64,000 nt of DNA from Tritrichomonas foetus (taxonomy: Eukaryota; Parabasalia; Tritrichomonadida; Tritrichomonadidae), in assembly GCA_001839685.1 (NCBI GenBank), contig MLAK01000680.1, forward strand, positions 5,675 to 69,674. The letters run 5' to 3'. The translations under genes and the position numbers were made by a program. Under the pieces are notes generated by a model. It was not told where the DNA came from. It saw nothing but the letters and a program-made list of their open reading frames with translations, and made no database searches. This document shows, in pieces, positions 20,895-31,496 of this stretch; the first letter of the stretch is position 1; each line of letters begins with the position of its first letter.

Positions 20895-21329
20895 TTAATT
20901 AATATCAGCATATGCATGAATATCATTAAAATGTGTATCACAAAGTGTGGTACATTCTAGTAACGGCTTCAATTGTTCAAGATGTGTCTGAACATATTTA
21001 ATTAATAGTGAAAAGCTTCGTCGCTCATTTCGTGAAATAGGTGGAAGAACTTGACCTCGACTTGTTAATAAAAATCGAATCGAATTAAGAACTCCAAGAA
21101 GTTCTGTGATTCGAACTGACCCACCAAAAAGTCGAACAATAATTTTATATGCTTCTGATGTTCTTGCTTCAAATCCATTCAATTGTTCTTTAATTAATCT
21201 CGCTTCACTTCCTTTTCCATATATTTCACATCTTGGAATTCGTTTTTTCTCGGCTTCTTGGGGAATTTCTAGCTCCTTATTTTCTACAAAATCATAATTC
21301 AGAGTTCTAAATACCAGTGGTGGCATCAT
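20895..21329 (-). CDS. hypothetical protein
   Basis: 144 residues from the ATG at 21329, which follows an Inr (TCATT, +1 at 21347) by 18 nt. The frame extends further up to a TTG at 21395, but the Inr lies inside that extension. The protein is soluble, basic and mostly helical, with no known motif. It may be truncated, because coding-like sequence continues in the same frame after its stop. Confidence 0.5.
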   Translation of the reverse strand: MMPPLVFRTLNYDFVENKELEIPQEAEKKRIPRCEIYGKGSEARLIKEQLNGFEARTSEAYKIIVRLFGGSVRITELLGVLNSIRFLLTSRGQVLPPISRNERRSFSLLIKYVQTHLEQLKPLLECTTLCDTHFNDIHAYADIN

Positions 21330-21344
21330 CTTGCTAAAAGATAT

Positions 21345-21349
21345 AATGA
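21345..21349 (-). promoter_or_regulatory. Inr core promoter
   Basis: TCATT on the minus strand, +1 at 21347, 18 nt before the ATG at 21329. It decides the start of the hypothetical gene. Confidence 0.55.
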
Positions 21350-21672
21350 AGTGAGTATTTTGGCATATTTTTTTGTCACTAGCCATCCTATTCAATTTTT
21401 TTTCAGAAGTGAATATGGTGACACAATTTTCAATTGACTGAATTTGACCTACATTTCCATGAATTGCCTGAAAACGGCAATTTGTAGAAATAATGGTAAT
21501 TTAGTATCATAGTTTTTTCTGAAACCGTTAGTGCAACTTAATCTATTTCGAGAGATCACGGTCGGATCATAATTTTGTCACAAATTTAGAATAGAAAAAA
21601 ATGTCAATGGAAAATTGAATGTATAGTCAAAAAAGCATTGAAAAAGTGGAAATATGGCAATAAAAACATTCT

Positions 21673-22449
21673 CTATTTACTTACAACGATTTCGTCCGTT
21701 GGATCAAGTGGAAGTTCGTCTCCATCAAGTAGCCGATTGGCCATGAAGATTCTCTGATATTGCGATAAAAATATCATGCAGGCAACTCCAATTCCAAGAA
21801 TCGCGCCAGCAACCACATCTGAGACGTGATGCATGTGGTCAATAATTCTGGTCGCCGATACAAATAAAGCGCTCAATACTGGGAGGAATTTGACCAAAAT
21901 CCACCAGATTTCTGGATTCCGAAATGTGAATGACATCAGCAATGTCAAAAAAGTGGCAGACGAAAAAGAGTTTGATGAATGGCCACTTGGAAATGACAGC
22001 AATGCATCCCTTCGATGTGATGGCTTTCCCTGGCAAGTTTGTGTGATATTGTCATATCCGCAATAACTGAAATAGTTTGGCCGAGGGCGGGCAACTGTAA
22101 CTTTGAGCGCTTCTGTCACTATTAATGTTAGGCATAACGTCTGTGTCATCCCGAGGGCTGCATAACATAGATTTATTTTTTTTGGAAAGATCGTAGCGAG
22201 TAAGATGAGCGTGAAGAAAGGAATTATTATTATGAAAATGCTGACGAGCGGCGTACTGATTGTTTCGCCAGTGTATGGATAGCGTATGTTATAATTGTCA
22301 TAAAAAATAACTCGTTGTTGAGGATAGATGGTTTTCGAGATGGCGACAGTCCCTAGGGCGATGCAAGCGGTAGCAATCCATTCCTTCCAGGTTTCTTTAA
22401 GAGTCTTCCAGAAATTATTGCATTCAGTTAAGTGATTCGGGAACTCCAT
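21673..22449 (-). CDS. PAP2-family lipid phosphate phosphatase
   Basis: 258 residues, about six membrane spans. All three catalytic motifs are intact: Lys116-x6-Arg123-Pro124, Pro154-Ser-Gly-His157, and Arg201-x5-His207 followed by SDVVAG. This is the layout of integral membrane lipid phosphate phosphatases, which release phosphate from phosphatidic acid and related lipids to give diacylglycerol. It would feed or oppose the diacylglycerol kinase encoded at 52 kb, although the two genes are not linked. A paralogue at 37.6-38.4 kb lacks these residues. Confidence 0.92.
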   Translation of the reverse strand: MEFPNHLTECNNFWKTLKETWKEWIATACIALGTVAISKTIYPQQRVIFYDNYNIRYPYTGETISTPLVSIFIIIIPFFTLILLATIFPKKINLCYAALGMTQTLCLTLIVTEALKVTVARPRPNYFSYCGYDNITQTCQGKPSHRRDALLSFPSGHSSNSFSSATFLTLLMSFTFRNPEIWWILVKFLPVLSALFVSATRIIDHMHHVSDVVAGAILGIGVACMIFLSQYQRIFMANRLLDGDELPLDPTDEIVVSK

Positions 22450-22935
22450 TCAGAAACTCTTTTTGGCCAGATAAACGGGCGCTGTTATTCAAAAAGTTTG
22501 AGAATAAAATATTTATATCTTGCTGAAAAATAGGAAATTATGCAATTTAATTGTTCTTTTTTCATAATGAATCAAACTGGATAAAAAATAATACAAAATC
22601 ATGATTCTGATTTCCTAATAAGTGAAAATACCATACAGCTCACTAATTTGGATATTTTATATGTAAATTTAAGTAAATTCATATTTTCTTATAGTGCATA
22701 CCATAAAAATCACATTTCATTTTCTCTTTTTTGATTGTCGAATTTCATACATTAAAATATTGTATCAAACTTTGGACAAAGCTGCAGGAAGAGTATTTAA
22801 GTATTTTCTATCATTTTTTATTGTATGTTTCTTACTTATTATTGAGAAATTTACAAATAAACAATGTGACACAAATAAACTATTGAAAATTCCCATCGAA
22901 AAATGATCATTTTTTAATTCACATTTCCATTCCAA

Positions 22936-23574
22936 ATGATTCTCATTTATTTCTTTTCGATTCTTTCCCTCAGTAACGAACTACCTGATGATTCACTTCT
23001 TCCATTTGACTTAATTGATCTTTATGGAGATTGGAATGTTTTAATTACTCACTCAAATGGTCAATTTTCCGACGAGGATTTCCAATTTTCTCCTTCAATC
23101 AAAATGTTTATCATGAAAATAAACGGCTCGGTGAAAATAACAACAACGGCTCTTAGATACATCGGCAAGCTCTACCATGCGAATGTCACAGACAACGTCA
23201 TCGAATTATTCGACGATCAATTATCGTTGGTCTCGACAATTTCTGCTTCAAAGCTCGACAATCAGACTGTCTTTTTACGAGGCGTTTCTCCAAACGAAGA
23301 TTATTTAGTTTCTGGCTTTATGTCGCCAAATCACAAATCGATTATCACAATCACTTCCACAAAGTCCGATGATGTTTATATCATCAGAGGAAAACCGCCA
23401 AAAGTTATAACTGCTACAGAAATCATTCAGAGGCTTCTTCCAGCCTTATCAATTTTAATATTTATGGGCTTCGGTCGCGTCTATCGTGCCAGATTTTGGA
23501 ACCAATATGCGCAAATGAATACAAGAACTTTGCAGAAACGCATAAATGAAGTTTCAAAAGCACAGAAAAAGTGA
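22936..23574 (+). CDS. single-pass membrane protein with signal peptide
   Basis: 212 residues. A short hydrophobic signal peptide (~1-14) is followed by a beta-rich lumenal or extracellular domain with several N-glycosylation sites (for example NGS and NVT). One membrane span lies near 163-183, and a ~30-residue basic cytosolic tail ends in KAQKK, close to a dilysine ER-retrieval signal. An Inr (TCACA, +1 at 22921) lies 15 nt before the ATG. A type I ER or Golgi membrane protein is likely. The family is not recognised; EMC-like subunits are one possibility. Confidence 0.65.
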   Translation: MILIYFFSILSLSNELPDDSLLPFDLIDLYGDWNVLITHSNGQFSDEDFQFSPSIKMFIMKINGSVKITTTALRYIGKLYHANVTDNVIELFDDQLSLVSTISASKLDNQTVFLRGVSPNEDYLVSGFMSPNHKSIITITSTKSDDVYIIRGKPPKVITATEIIQRLLPALSILIFMGFGRVYRARFWNQYAQMNTRTLQKRINEVSKAQKK

Positions 23575-23706
23575 TTTCTTTTTACTTTGTTTTATTTTTT
23601 TCTTGTTTGTGGAATAAAACCTTAACTATTAAACCCAATGATAAAATCCTATCACTCAAGCTCATATTAATATTTAATAAAATTCTATTCACTATAAATC
23701 TTCTTT

Positions 23707-24097
23707 TTGATTGTAAGTCTATTCCAATTCTCCAAAGCATTCATTTACTCGCGACTTCGGATAGGCGAATGGAATCATGAAAGCTTTAATGTTTCTACCA
23801 ACGATTTTCTTTCAAGGTCGACTTTTTCCACTCTATATAAATTGAAAAAAGATATGGTATGTGGAAACACTACATTGTTGAACTCAAAAATAAATTATCA
23901 TGTTTGGTATCTGCTATGAAAGATTAAGCAATCCTTCAACAAAACGCACAAAGTCATTCAATATTTAATAAAACCTATGACACTCAGCACTGGCATGGAA
24001 AAGTCACTCTAGGACCAAAGTTAATGAATAATGAACTTTCATTGACAGAATATATTTCCTTTGCCACACCACTGTCCTTTTTACTGATAAAAAAATG
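23707..24097 (+). pseudogene. decayed gene in two frames
   Basis: One piece (23707-23919) and a second (about 23935-24097, ending TPLSFLLIKK and a stop) have protein-like codon use but are separated by stops. Neither has an ATG with a promoter. The first carries, in another frame, TIFFQGR, which faintly recalls a serpin core motif. That is too weak to name it. Confidence 0.3.
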
Positions 24098-24218
24098 AAA
24101 ATCACTTAATAAAACATATAGTTAATGTAATTCGAGAAAAAATAACAAATAATGCAAAAATTAAGCTATATAAAAGTTGGGTTTAGGAATTTTTATGGAT
24201 TTATGAATGCTTTTGCAT

Positions 24219-25556
<1,338 letters not shown>

Positions 25557-25568
25557 TTAGATAATAAT

Positions 25569-26119
25569 GAGGTGAGTATTTTTTTCTGTTATTCAAATTT
25601 CTATAGAGAGCTATCAAAATTCTGAATTAATTTGATAGACTTTTTCTGGATTTGAATAAAATTTGAATTAAAAAACGGATTTTCTAATTGTAAACGGCTA
25701 GTATCTCCTTCGAATTTTAATATTAAACGTCTTTTCATATAAAATTAATTCAAAAAATATTAAATCTTCTGAATTTGGGAGTTGCATCGATCCTCTAGAT
25801 TTCGCTTCTCTATATAGGTGATTCTTTTTGATAGTGGAAAGAAATCAGATTTCACATGCTTGTATTAAAAATATGCGTTTAAATATATTATCACATCACA
25901 TGTCAATTTCAAACTGAAAATAGCGGATATTTCTTGACGAAAGTAAACGATAAACACAAAAAGTTATTATTTTCATTCAATATAAATTTCAATTTTTTGG
26001 AACCAGTTTATTTAAAATATTATGATTAGCTTGGTATGCTCATGTAGTTTCACATGATTATTCGGTATCGCGCTCATGCCCAGTGGTTGAGAATAATCCG
26101 AATAAGATAGGCAACTTAA
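25569..26119. other. upstream region of beta-tubulin
   Basis: AT-rich. A few GC-richer patches (near 25786-25820 and 26060-26110) cannot be assigned. Confidence 0.4.
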
Positions 26120-26520
26120 TATGGTTGAGAAACCCTCTTCCTAAGTATGCAAGAAGTTATACAATTTTTGTAAAATATCATAGATTATCTCACCAGCTCT
26201 CATACGAATTTCTCAGGCAAAAACTCAAATGCCATGTAACGACCAAATAAGCTCTGAAAAATAACAAGAAATTCAAACCCAGTATCTTTTCATTTCTTTG
26301 AAGCAGTTTCGACATTGTTAATCAACATTTGCATATTGTGAATGGTATCATGTACTTGGACAACTAGAGCGATGTTTTTGTGTGTGTTTTGAGAAAAAAT
26401 AGTTTTCATGTATAATTCAAAACATATACCTGTGATATGATTCTTAGATTTCTGAATGTTCACCAATGCTGTAATATCCCACTCGAAATTGTGTCTTAAC
26501 AAATGTATCAATGGTTCTAA
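26120..26520 (-). pseudogene. decayed helical-protein gene
   Basis: A minus-strand frame from 26520 to 26290 (77 codons, containing LIHLLRHNFEWDITALVNI) and a further piece near 26257-26210 (LFGRYMAFEFLPEKFV) have normal protein composition. They are separated by stops and frame changes. There is no ATG. It was probably a helical cytosolic protein. Confidence 0.4.
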
Positions 26521-27230
26521 ATGAAATGCTTTTTTTTATCATTATCTGAATCTATAAAAATATTTAATAACACAAAAATAAATGGACTACTAATATCATA
26601 AAACTCAGTGCGTTATGAATTTAATAAAAAAGATATAGTTTTACAAACTAAAATATTCCATTAATTGGATAATTATCATTTCCTAAGAACTCAGTATCAT
26701 ACTTAGAAACTTAATCCACGTATTCGGGGAAATTCATCATAATTAAGATTGATGAAGAAACAGTATAATAAAGTTTTATATTCAGTTGGAATATTATTAT
26801 CGATGAAATAACTGATGCAAATTGTAATATCTTCTAATATTATAAATAATATCTAAATTCACCCAATAAAATATATGATTTATATCTTTATTATAAATGA
26901 TACTTATTAATAATAAAATTATATTCCCCCAATTTAGCTACAGACCCCAAGTGCTTCTGCTTATATACCTTTAACTTCACCCAGTGTTACTTTTTTACCT
27001 AACATTCTAGTTTTTGTATTTTAGATTTTTCCCGATTAGAATTGGTTATAAAAATTAATATTCGGATTTTCCCATGAAGTAGAGGAAGAAAATAATAGTG
27101 ATTTGAGATTATTGATTGGCATGCTTGTGGAATAGATAGAGGATGAAAAATATGATATTTTATTTCAGTTTCCCACAAAAATAGATACCATTTTAAAAAA
27201 ATCGACAATATACAACTTCCAGACTATTTT

Positions 27231-28459
27231 TTGATTTCTAGGGTAATTAAAGCTTTTTACAAAAAATTGGATTCGCAATTCGATAAATTATATAATCCTG
27301 CAATATTAATCTTTTATTCTTTATATGCAAGAAGTAACTATGCTTTAATTGATCATGTTTATAAGGAGCCATTCATTTTATCTCAATGGGAGCATGCTTT
27401 ACAAACAACTGAAGGAACTTTTTATTGCACATTACTATCAATCTTCTCTCTAGCAAAATCTTCATCTGACCTTCAAGAAAAAGTTGTTCATGTGATTCCC
27501 AAAAAAAATAAAAGCATTAATTTGGCTTTCAACGTGAACAGCAATCTCACGAATTTTGCATTATTTTGCTTGAATCATTACTTTTCCTATCAAAAAAACC
27601 AATTATACGATATTGAATTTGATTTGCTAATACGTACCATTTTATCATCATTTACATATTTTGAAAAAGTATTTATTTCAGTCGAAATGATATTAAGGGC
27701 TTTAGAAACTTTTCAAAATATGATTTTTATTTATCATCCTTTACTTTTGTTTGATGTAATTAAACAAGATATTATGCAAGAGTCTATCTCAAGATTTCTC
27801 TATTTTCATGATAATAAGAATATATTTTACAGTGTTATTCGCATACTTTTGTCATTGTATGATTTGGAATATACTGTTGAAGTTAATGGTAAATATAAAT
27901 GTTTTACATTAGATATTCGTATTGATCATTTAATTAAGACAGTAAATCTTCCATTTGATTATCCTAATAAATACATATGTTATAATTTGATCAAAATAAT
28001 CTTGCAATTTATAAAAATATTTGATGAGACAAGAGACGATAATTTGTATTTTCCATATTTATTTCTGATCAACAAACAGATTTTTGATACCTTGTTCTTC
28101 CTATTTAAGAAGATCATACTACTATTGAAAAAAGTATTGAATTAATGAATATTTTTTTTAGTTGTTTAAATTTCATCAATGACTTACATATGAGCGAAAT
28201 ATAAAATTCTAAAATATTTGAAAGAGTATCTGATTTGTTAGAATCGGAGAATTGTATCTGGATTGAAATAGCTTGTAATTTTACCCATAAAGTTGTTTTC
28301 TTTGGATTTGCTCTTCTAATAAACAATTATTCGAAGAATTTTTAAATAATGGAATTTGTGAATCAGTTAAGTCTCTTCTTTCTTCTCGTGGCTGTAATAA
28401 ATTCAATGCCCAAATGGCAAATGATTGGATAAAAGAGATATCCAAACTCTGTTAAATTC
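27231..28459 (+). pseudogene. multi-lesion helical-protein pseudogene
   Basis: An open frame of 304 codons begins at a TTG; the first in-frame ATG is only halfway along, and the N-terminus is missing. After its stop at 28145 the coding pattern continues in a second frame (about 28140-28340, with one in-frame TAA). It continues in a third frame (EEFLNNGICESVK to the stop at 28459). At least three lesions are therefore visible. The protein was all-helical and Phe/Ile-rich, like the intact neighbour at 28737-30257, though clear homology could not be shown by eye. Confidence 0.65.
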
Positions 28460-28736
28460 AAAACTCCTTTAAATAAATAAAAAAAATCAATAATTACATT
28501 CTCAAATTATAGCCGGCAACGCAAGTGATAACCGGCAATCATCGATTTTTGGTCTCTTTTTCTATACCAACAAATTAATAAAACTTATATATTAAACTAA
28601 TATATAGAAGAAGATCATATCCATATAAAAAGTCTTATTATGCAAGTAAAGATTCATGCATAATATCAATTTTTTACGAGTTGATATATATTGATCTTTA
28701 TCCTTATTCATCATTTGCCATCAATATTTTACTAAA

Positions 28737-30257
28737 TCAATCTTCTGTATTATTCATGATATTGGTTGCTGTTTTCATTATTATATCAATAGATTCCGAA
28801 ATTTCTCGATTTTCAACATCATCAATCATTTTTGGATCTAAAATTAAAGAATGGAGTCGCTCCATCTCATCTTGATGATTAAGTAAATAAAATTTGAAAT
28901 TATCATGAAAATAAAGAAGGTTTCTTATCAATTTAATCAAATCCAGCATTAATGTATCATCGCTCAGCAGCATATTCAAAAATATTTGATATGCAAAATC
29001 ATTTTCAGGAATTGATTCAATATTTAATTGACAAAGAACCGATATAGCACTTTTCCTCTCATTATATTTGCCTGTATCAGCTATATTTAGAAAGTCTTGA
29101 ATATAATCATCAGTTGGATACCAAGCATGTGAAATTATGCATTTTCTAATCAAATTTAGCAAAGTGACTTTAACATTGTCTTCGCCAACAGGCGACCGTA
29201 AAATAAAGTGAAGGTTTTCTTGGAAAACAGGACCTATTTCAACACCATAAGCAAATAATTTATCCAATATCAAAGCAACAGTTGGTGCATACGCTTGAAT
29301 ACCTAAAAAAGTAACTAAATTTGAAAGTAAATCTTCTGTAAACAATGGAAGAATCCTTGCTAATTTACTATTATATTGTTCTTTCGAAATTTGATGTTGT
29401 ATATTTGCAAATTGATTTTGTTCATTGGAAAATTGAGGTTCTGATTCTGAAGAGAAATCAGTCGATAAAGTAATCCAAAAGATTTTCACACAAAAATATG
29501 GAACATTTTCGTTGACACTTCCACCAGGAATAAAATATTCTTCAAATAATGATGTGCATAATTGAATATGTGATAATAAATAATCGTCATCTGGATATCT
29601 TTTAATTAACGAATATAAAAAGTGAACATTTGTAATTGGATCATTTTGATTCTTCATGAAATCTTCATCGATTTCTTTGTATTCATTAAACCAAAATTCA
29701 GGTTCTTTACGTGCGAAAAAGTCTTCATATTGAAGTAAATTACATAAAGTTGCTCTTGAAAGATTCATTAAACTTTCAACTGGAGAAAAAAGTGATCCAG
29801 TTAATTTGTCAATGAAAAAATCTGAACAAAAAATCTTGGAATCACCATTAAAAGTTAAATAATCACAAATATTAGCCAAGCATTGAGTATTCACAGATTC
29901 ATATTGAGATGCTAAGTATATATCTAAAATTACATTAATAACATCATCTTCAAAATATTTTTCTATTAATAATTCAATATTATCATAAAAAACTTGATTA
30001 ATTACATAAAGTGCATGTGTGATTTGATCAATAGTGTTCTGATCTAGTTCAATAACATCACCATTTTCATCCATTCCTGGCATTAATCCAGAAAACAAAA
30101 AATCTCTATAAGTAAAGTAGTTATCAATAATAATTTGTTCTTTTTGTGAGCAATCTTCATAATATTCTTCAAGTGAGATATCTTTACGAAATTCATCCAA
30201 AAGAACTTCTTTTCTATCAATAGAAAGAATTTCTGTTTTGGGATTTTTGATATTCAT
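28737..30257 (-). CDS. helical-repeat protein, unknown role
   Basis: 506-residue acidic protein, almost entirely helical, resembling armadillo/HEAT solenoids of the importin type without a clear signature. The start is the ATG at 30257, 16 nt after an Inr (TCATA, +1 at 30273). It has no signal peptide, membrane span or catalytic motif. Proteins of this size and style form large families in trichomonads. The decayed genes at 26-28 kb and 48-49 kb may be dead relatives. Confidence 0.7.
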   Translation of the reverse strand: MNIKNPKTEILSIDRKEVLLDEFRKDISLEEYYEDCSQKEQIIIDNYFTYRDFLFSGLMPGMDENGDVIELDQNTIDQITHALYVINQVFYDNIELLIEKYFEDDVINVILDIYLASQYESVNTQCLANICDYLTFNGDSKIFCSDFFIDKLTGSLFSPVESLMNLSRATLCNLLQYEDFFARKEPEFWFNEYKEIDEDFMKNQNDPITNVHFLYSLIKRYPDDDYLLSHIQLCTSLFEEYFIPGGSVNENVPYFCVKIFWITLSTDFSSESEPQFSNEQNQFANIQHQISKEQYNSKLARILPLFTEDLLSNLVTFLGIQAYAPTVALILDKLFAYGVEIGPVFQENLHFILRSPVGEDNVKVTLLNLIRKCIISHAWYPTDDYIQDFLNIADTGKYNERKSAISVLCQLNIESIPENDFAYQIFLNMLLSDDTLMLDLIKLIRNLLYFHDNFKFYLLNHQDEMERLHSLILDPKMIDDVENREISESIDIIMKTATNIMNNTED

Positions 30258-30356
30258 ACAAAAATATGGTTATGAATCAAGGCTAAATATTAAACAGACA
30301 TGGTGATATTTTTAAATTGAAGGTCAATAATAAGGCTAATTTTTTATTAATCATAA

Positions 30357-31095
30357 ATGTCGCTGTTTCTAGCAATTGATAAAAATGATATTGATACTGT
30401 GAAACTCAGTAAAAATCTTGGAGCAGATCCTAACAGAGTTTGTTAGTTATTTTACATCAAGTTTTATCCAATTATTTATGATTATGTATTTTTTTATATT
30501 TCATCAAGTTTTTAAATATTTTTAATGGTAACACCCCCTTGCATAAAGCCGTAATGAAACAAAACTTAGAACTTGTAAATATTCTTCGTGGGAATGAAGT
30601 CAAAGTCATGGAAAAAGAAAATGTTTTAATTTTTAATTTTATTATGCATCAAAAAATCCACTACAAATGCTTGGTGAAAGCCAGAATGCAGCTTCTCATT
30701 TTCTATATTCATATTATGCCACTAGTTCCAATGAAAATTTGATAAATCAATTCGAAGATGATTTTGTCAATCACTTCACTGAGATTCATGCCAAAACACA
30801 AAACGAAGTTGATGAAATATCTAAAATTTCTGAAGATCTTACCCATTTAACTCTTTTGAAACAAGAATGTGTTTCTTGTCAGAATGCATTTGCGTGCGTT
30901 GCCTCGAAAAGATGTGGACATGTTCTTTATTGTAAAAAATGCTTCAAGGAAGTCATATCATATCTTGCGGATATTAACAATAGACCATATTGCTGTCCAA
31001 TTTGTGATTATTTAGCGAAAGAAGGAAAAGAGAGATTTGATAATCAAAAAAATCTGGAACAATCTGATTTTATTGAAGTTCACTATGAGGATTGA
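30357..31095 (+). pseudogene. broken ankyrin-RING gene
   Basis: An ATG at 30357, 4 nt after an Inr (TCATA, +1 at 30353), opens an ankyrin frame (NLGADPNR) that stops at 30444. An ankyrin core, NGNTPLHKAV, resumes in a second frame from ~30509. A third frame from ~30650 carries NPLQMLGESQ and a C-terminal RING-like domain (C-x2-C, CGH, C-x2-C, CCPIC at about 30868-31010). The order matches ankyrin-RING ubiquitin ligases. The first break could instead be a 71-nt GT-AG intron (30438-30508) that restores the frame. The second break has no such explanation. Confidence 0.6.
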
Positions 31096-31496
31096 TTTGA
31101 GAGAAATTTGTTCTTTCTGAAACTTGTTGATCTGTTTTTGTAATAAGAAAACTAAAACATAAAATATTTATAGAATTTAGTGCACCTTTTGGTTTCACTG
31201 TGGTTTTGTGATTGTATTATTCCCAAAATCAATAACAAAAATGATATCACATTTAATGTGAATGACAGGAACAATACACCAGAATACTAAAGCAGAGAGA
31301 TCTGTGAAAAAGAGATATAAGATTGTAATTGAACCATATCGATATATATTTAATGGGAAATCCTCAAGATAAAATGGAAAGAATAATGCGAATCAAAATA
31401 AAAAAAAACTCCAAATATAATTATTTAAATAAAGAAATTTAGATCATCATAACACGACAAGTACAATTAAGTAATTATTAAAGCAATTTCATGGTT
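31096..31496. other. convergent 3' spacer
   Basis: AT-rich; no feature seen. Confidence 0.5.

Noticed and set aside
22694..22906. 70-codon plus-strand frame before the signal-peptide gene
   Set aside because: Hydrophobic AT-derived composition, no Inr, and it lies in the promoter region of the next gene.
28507..28545. CCGGCAA repeated twice in a short GC-richer patch
   Set aside because: Only two copies about 20 nt apart, with no CRISPR-like array or other structure.
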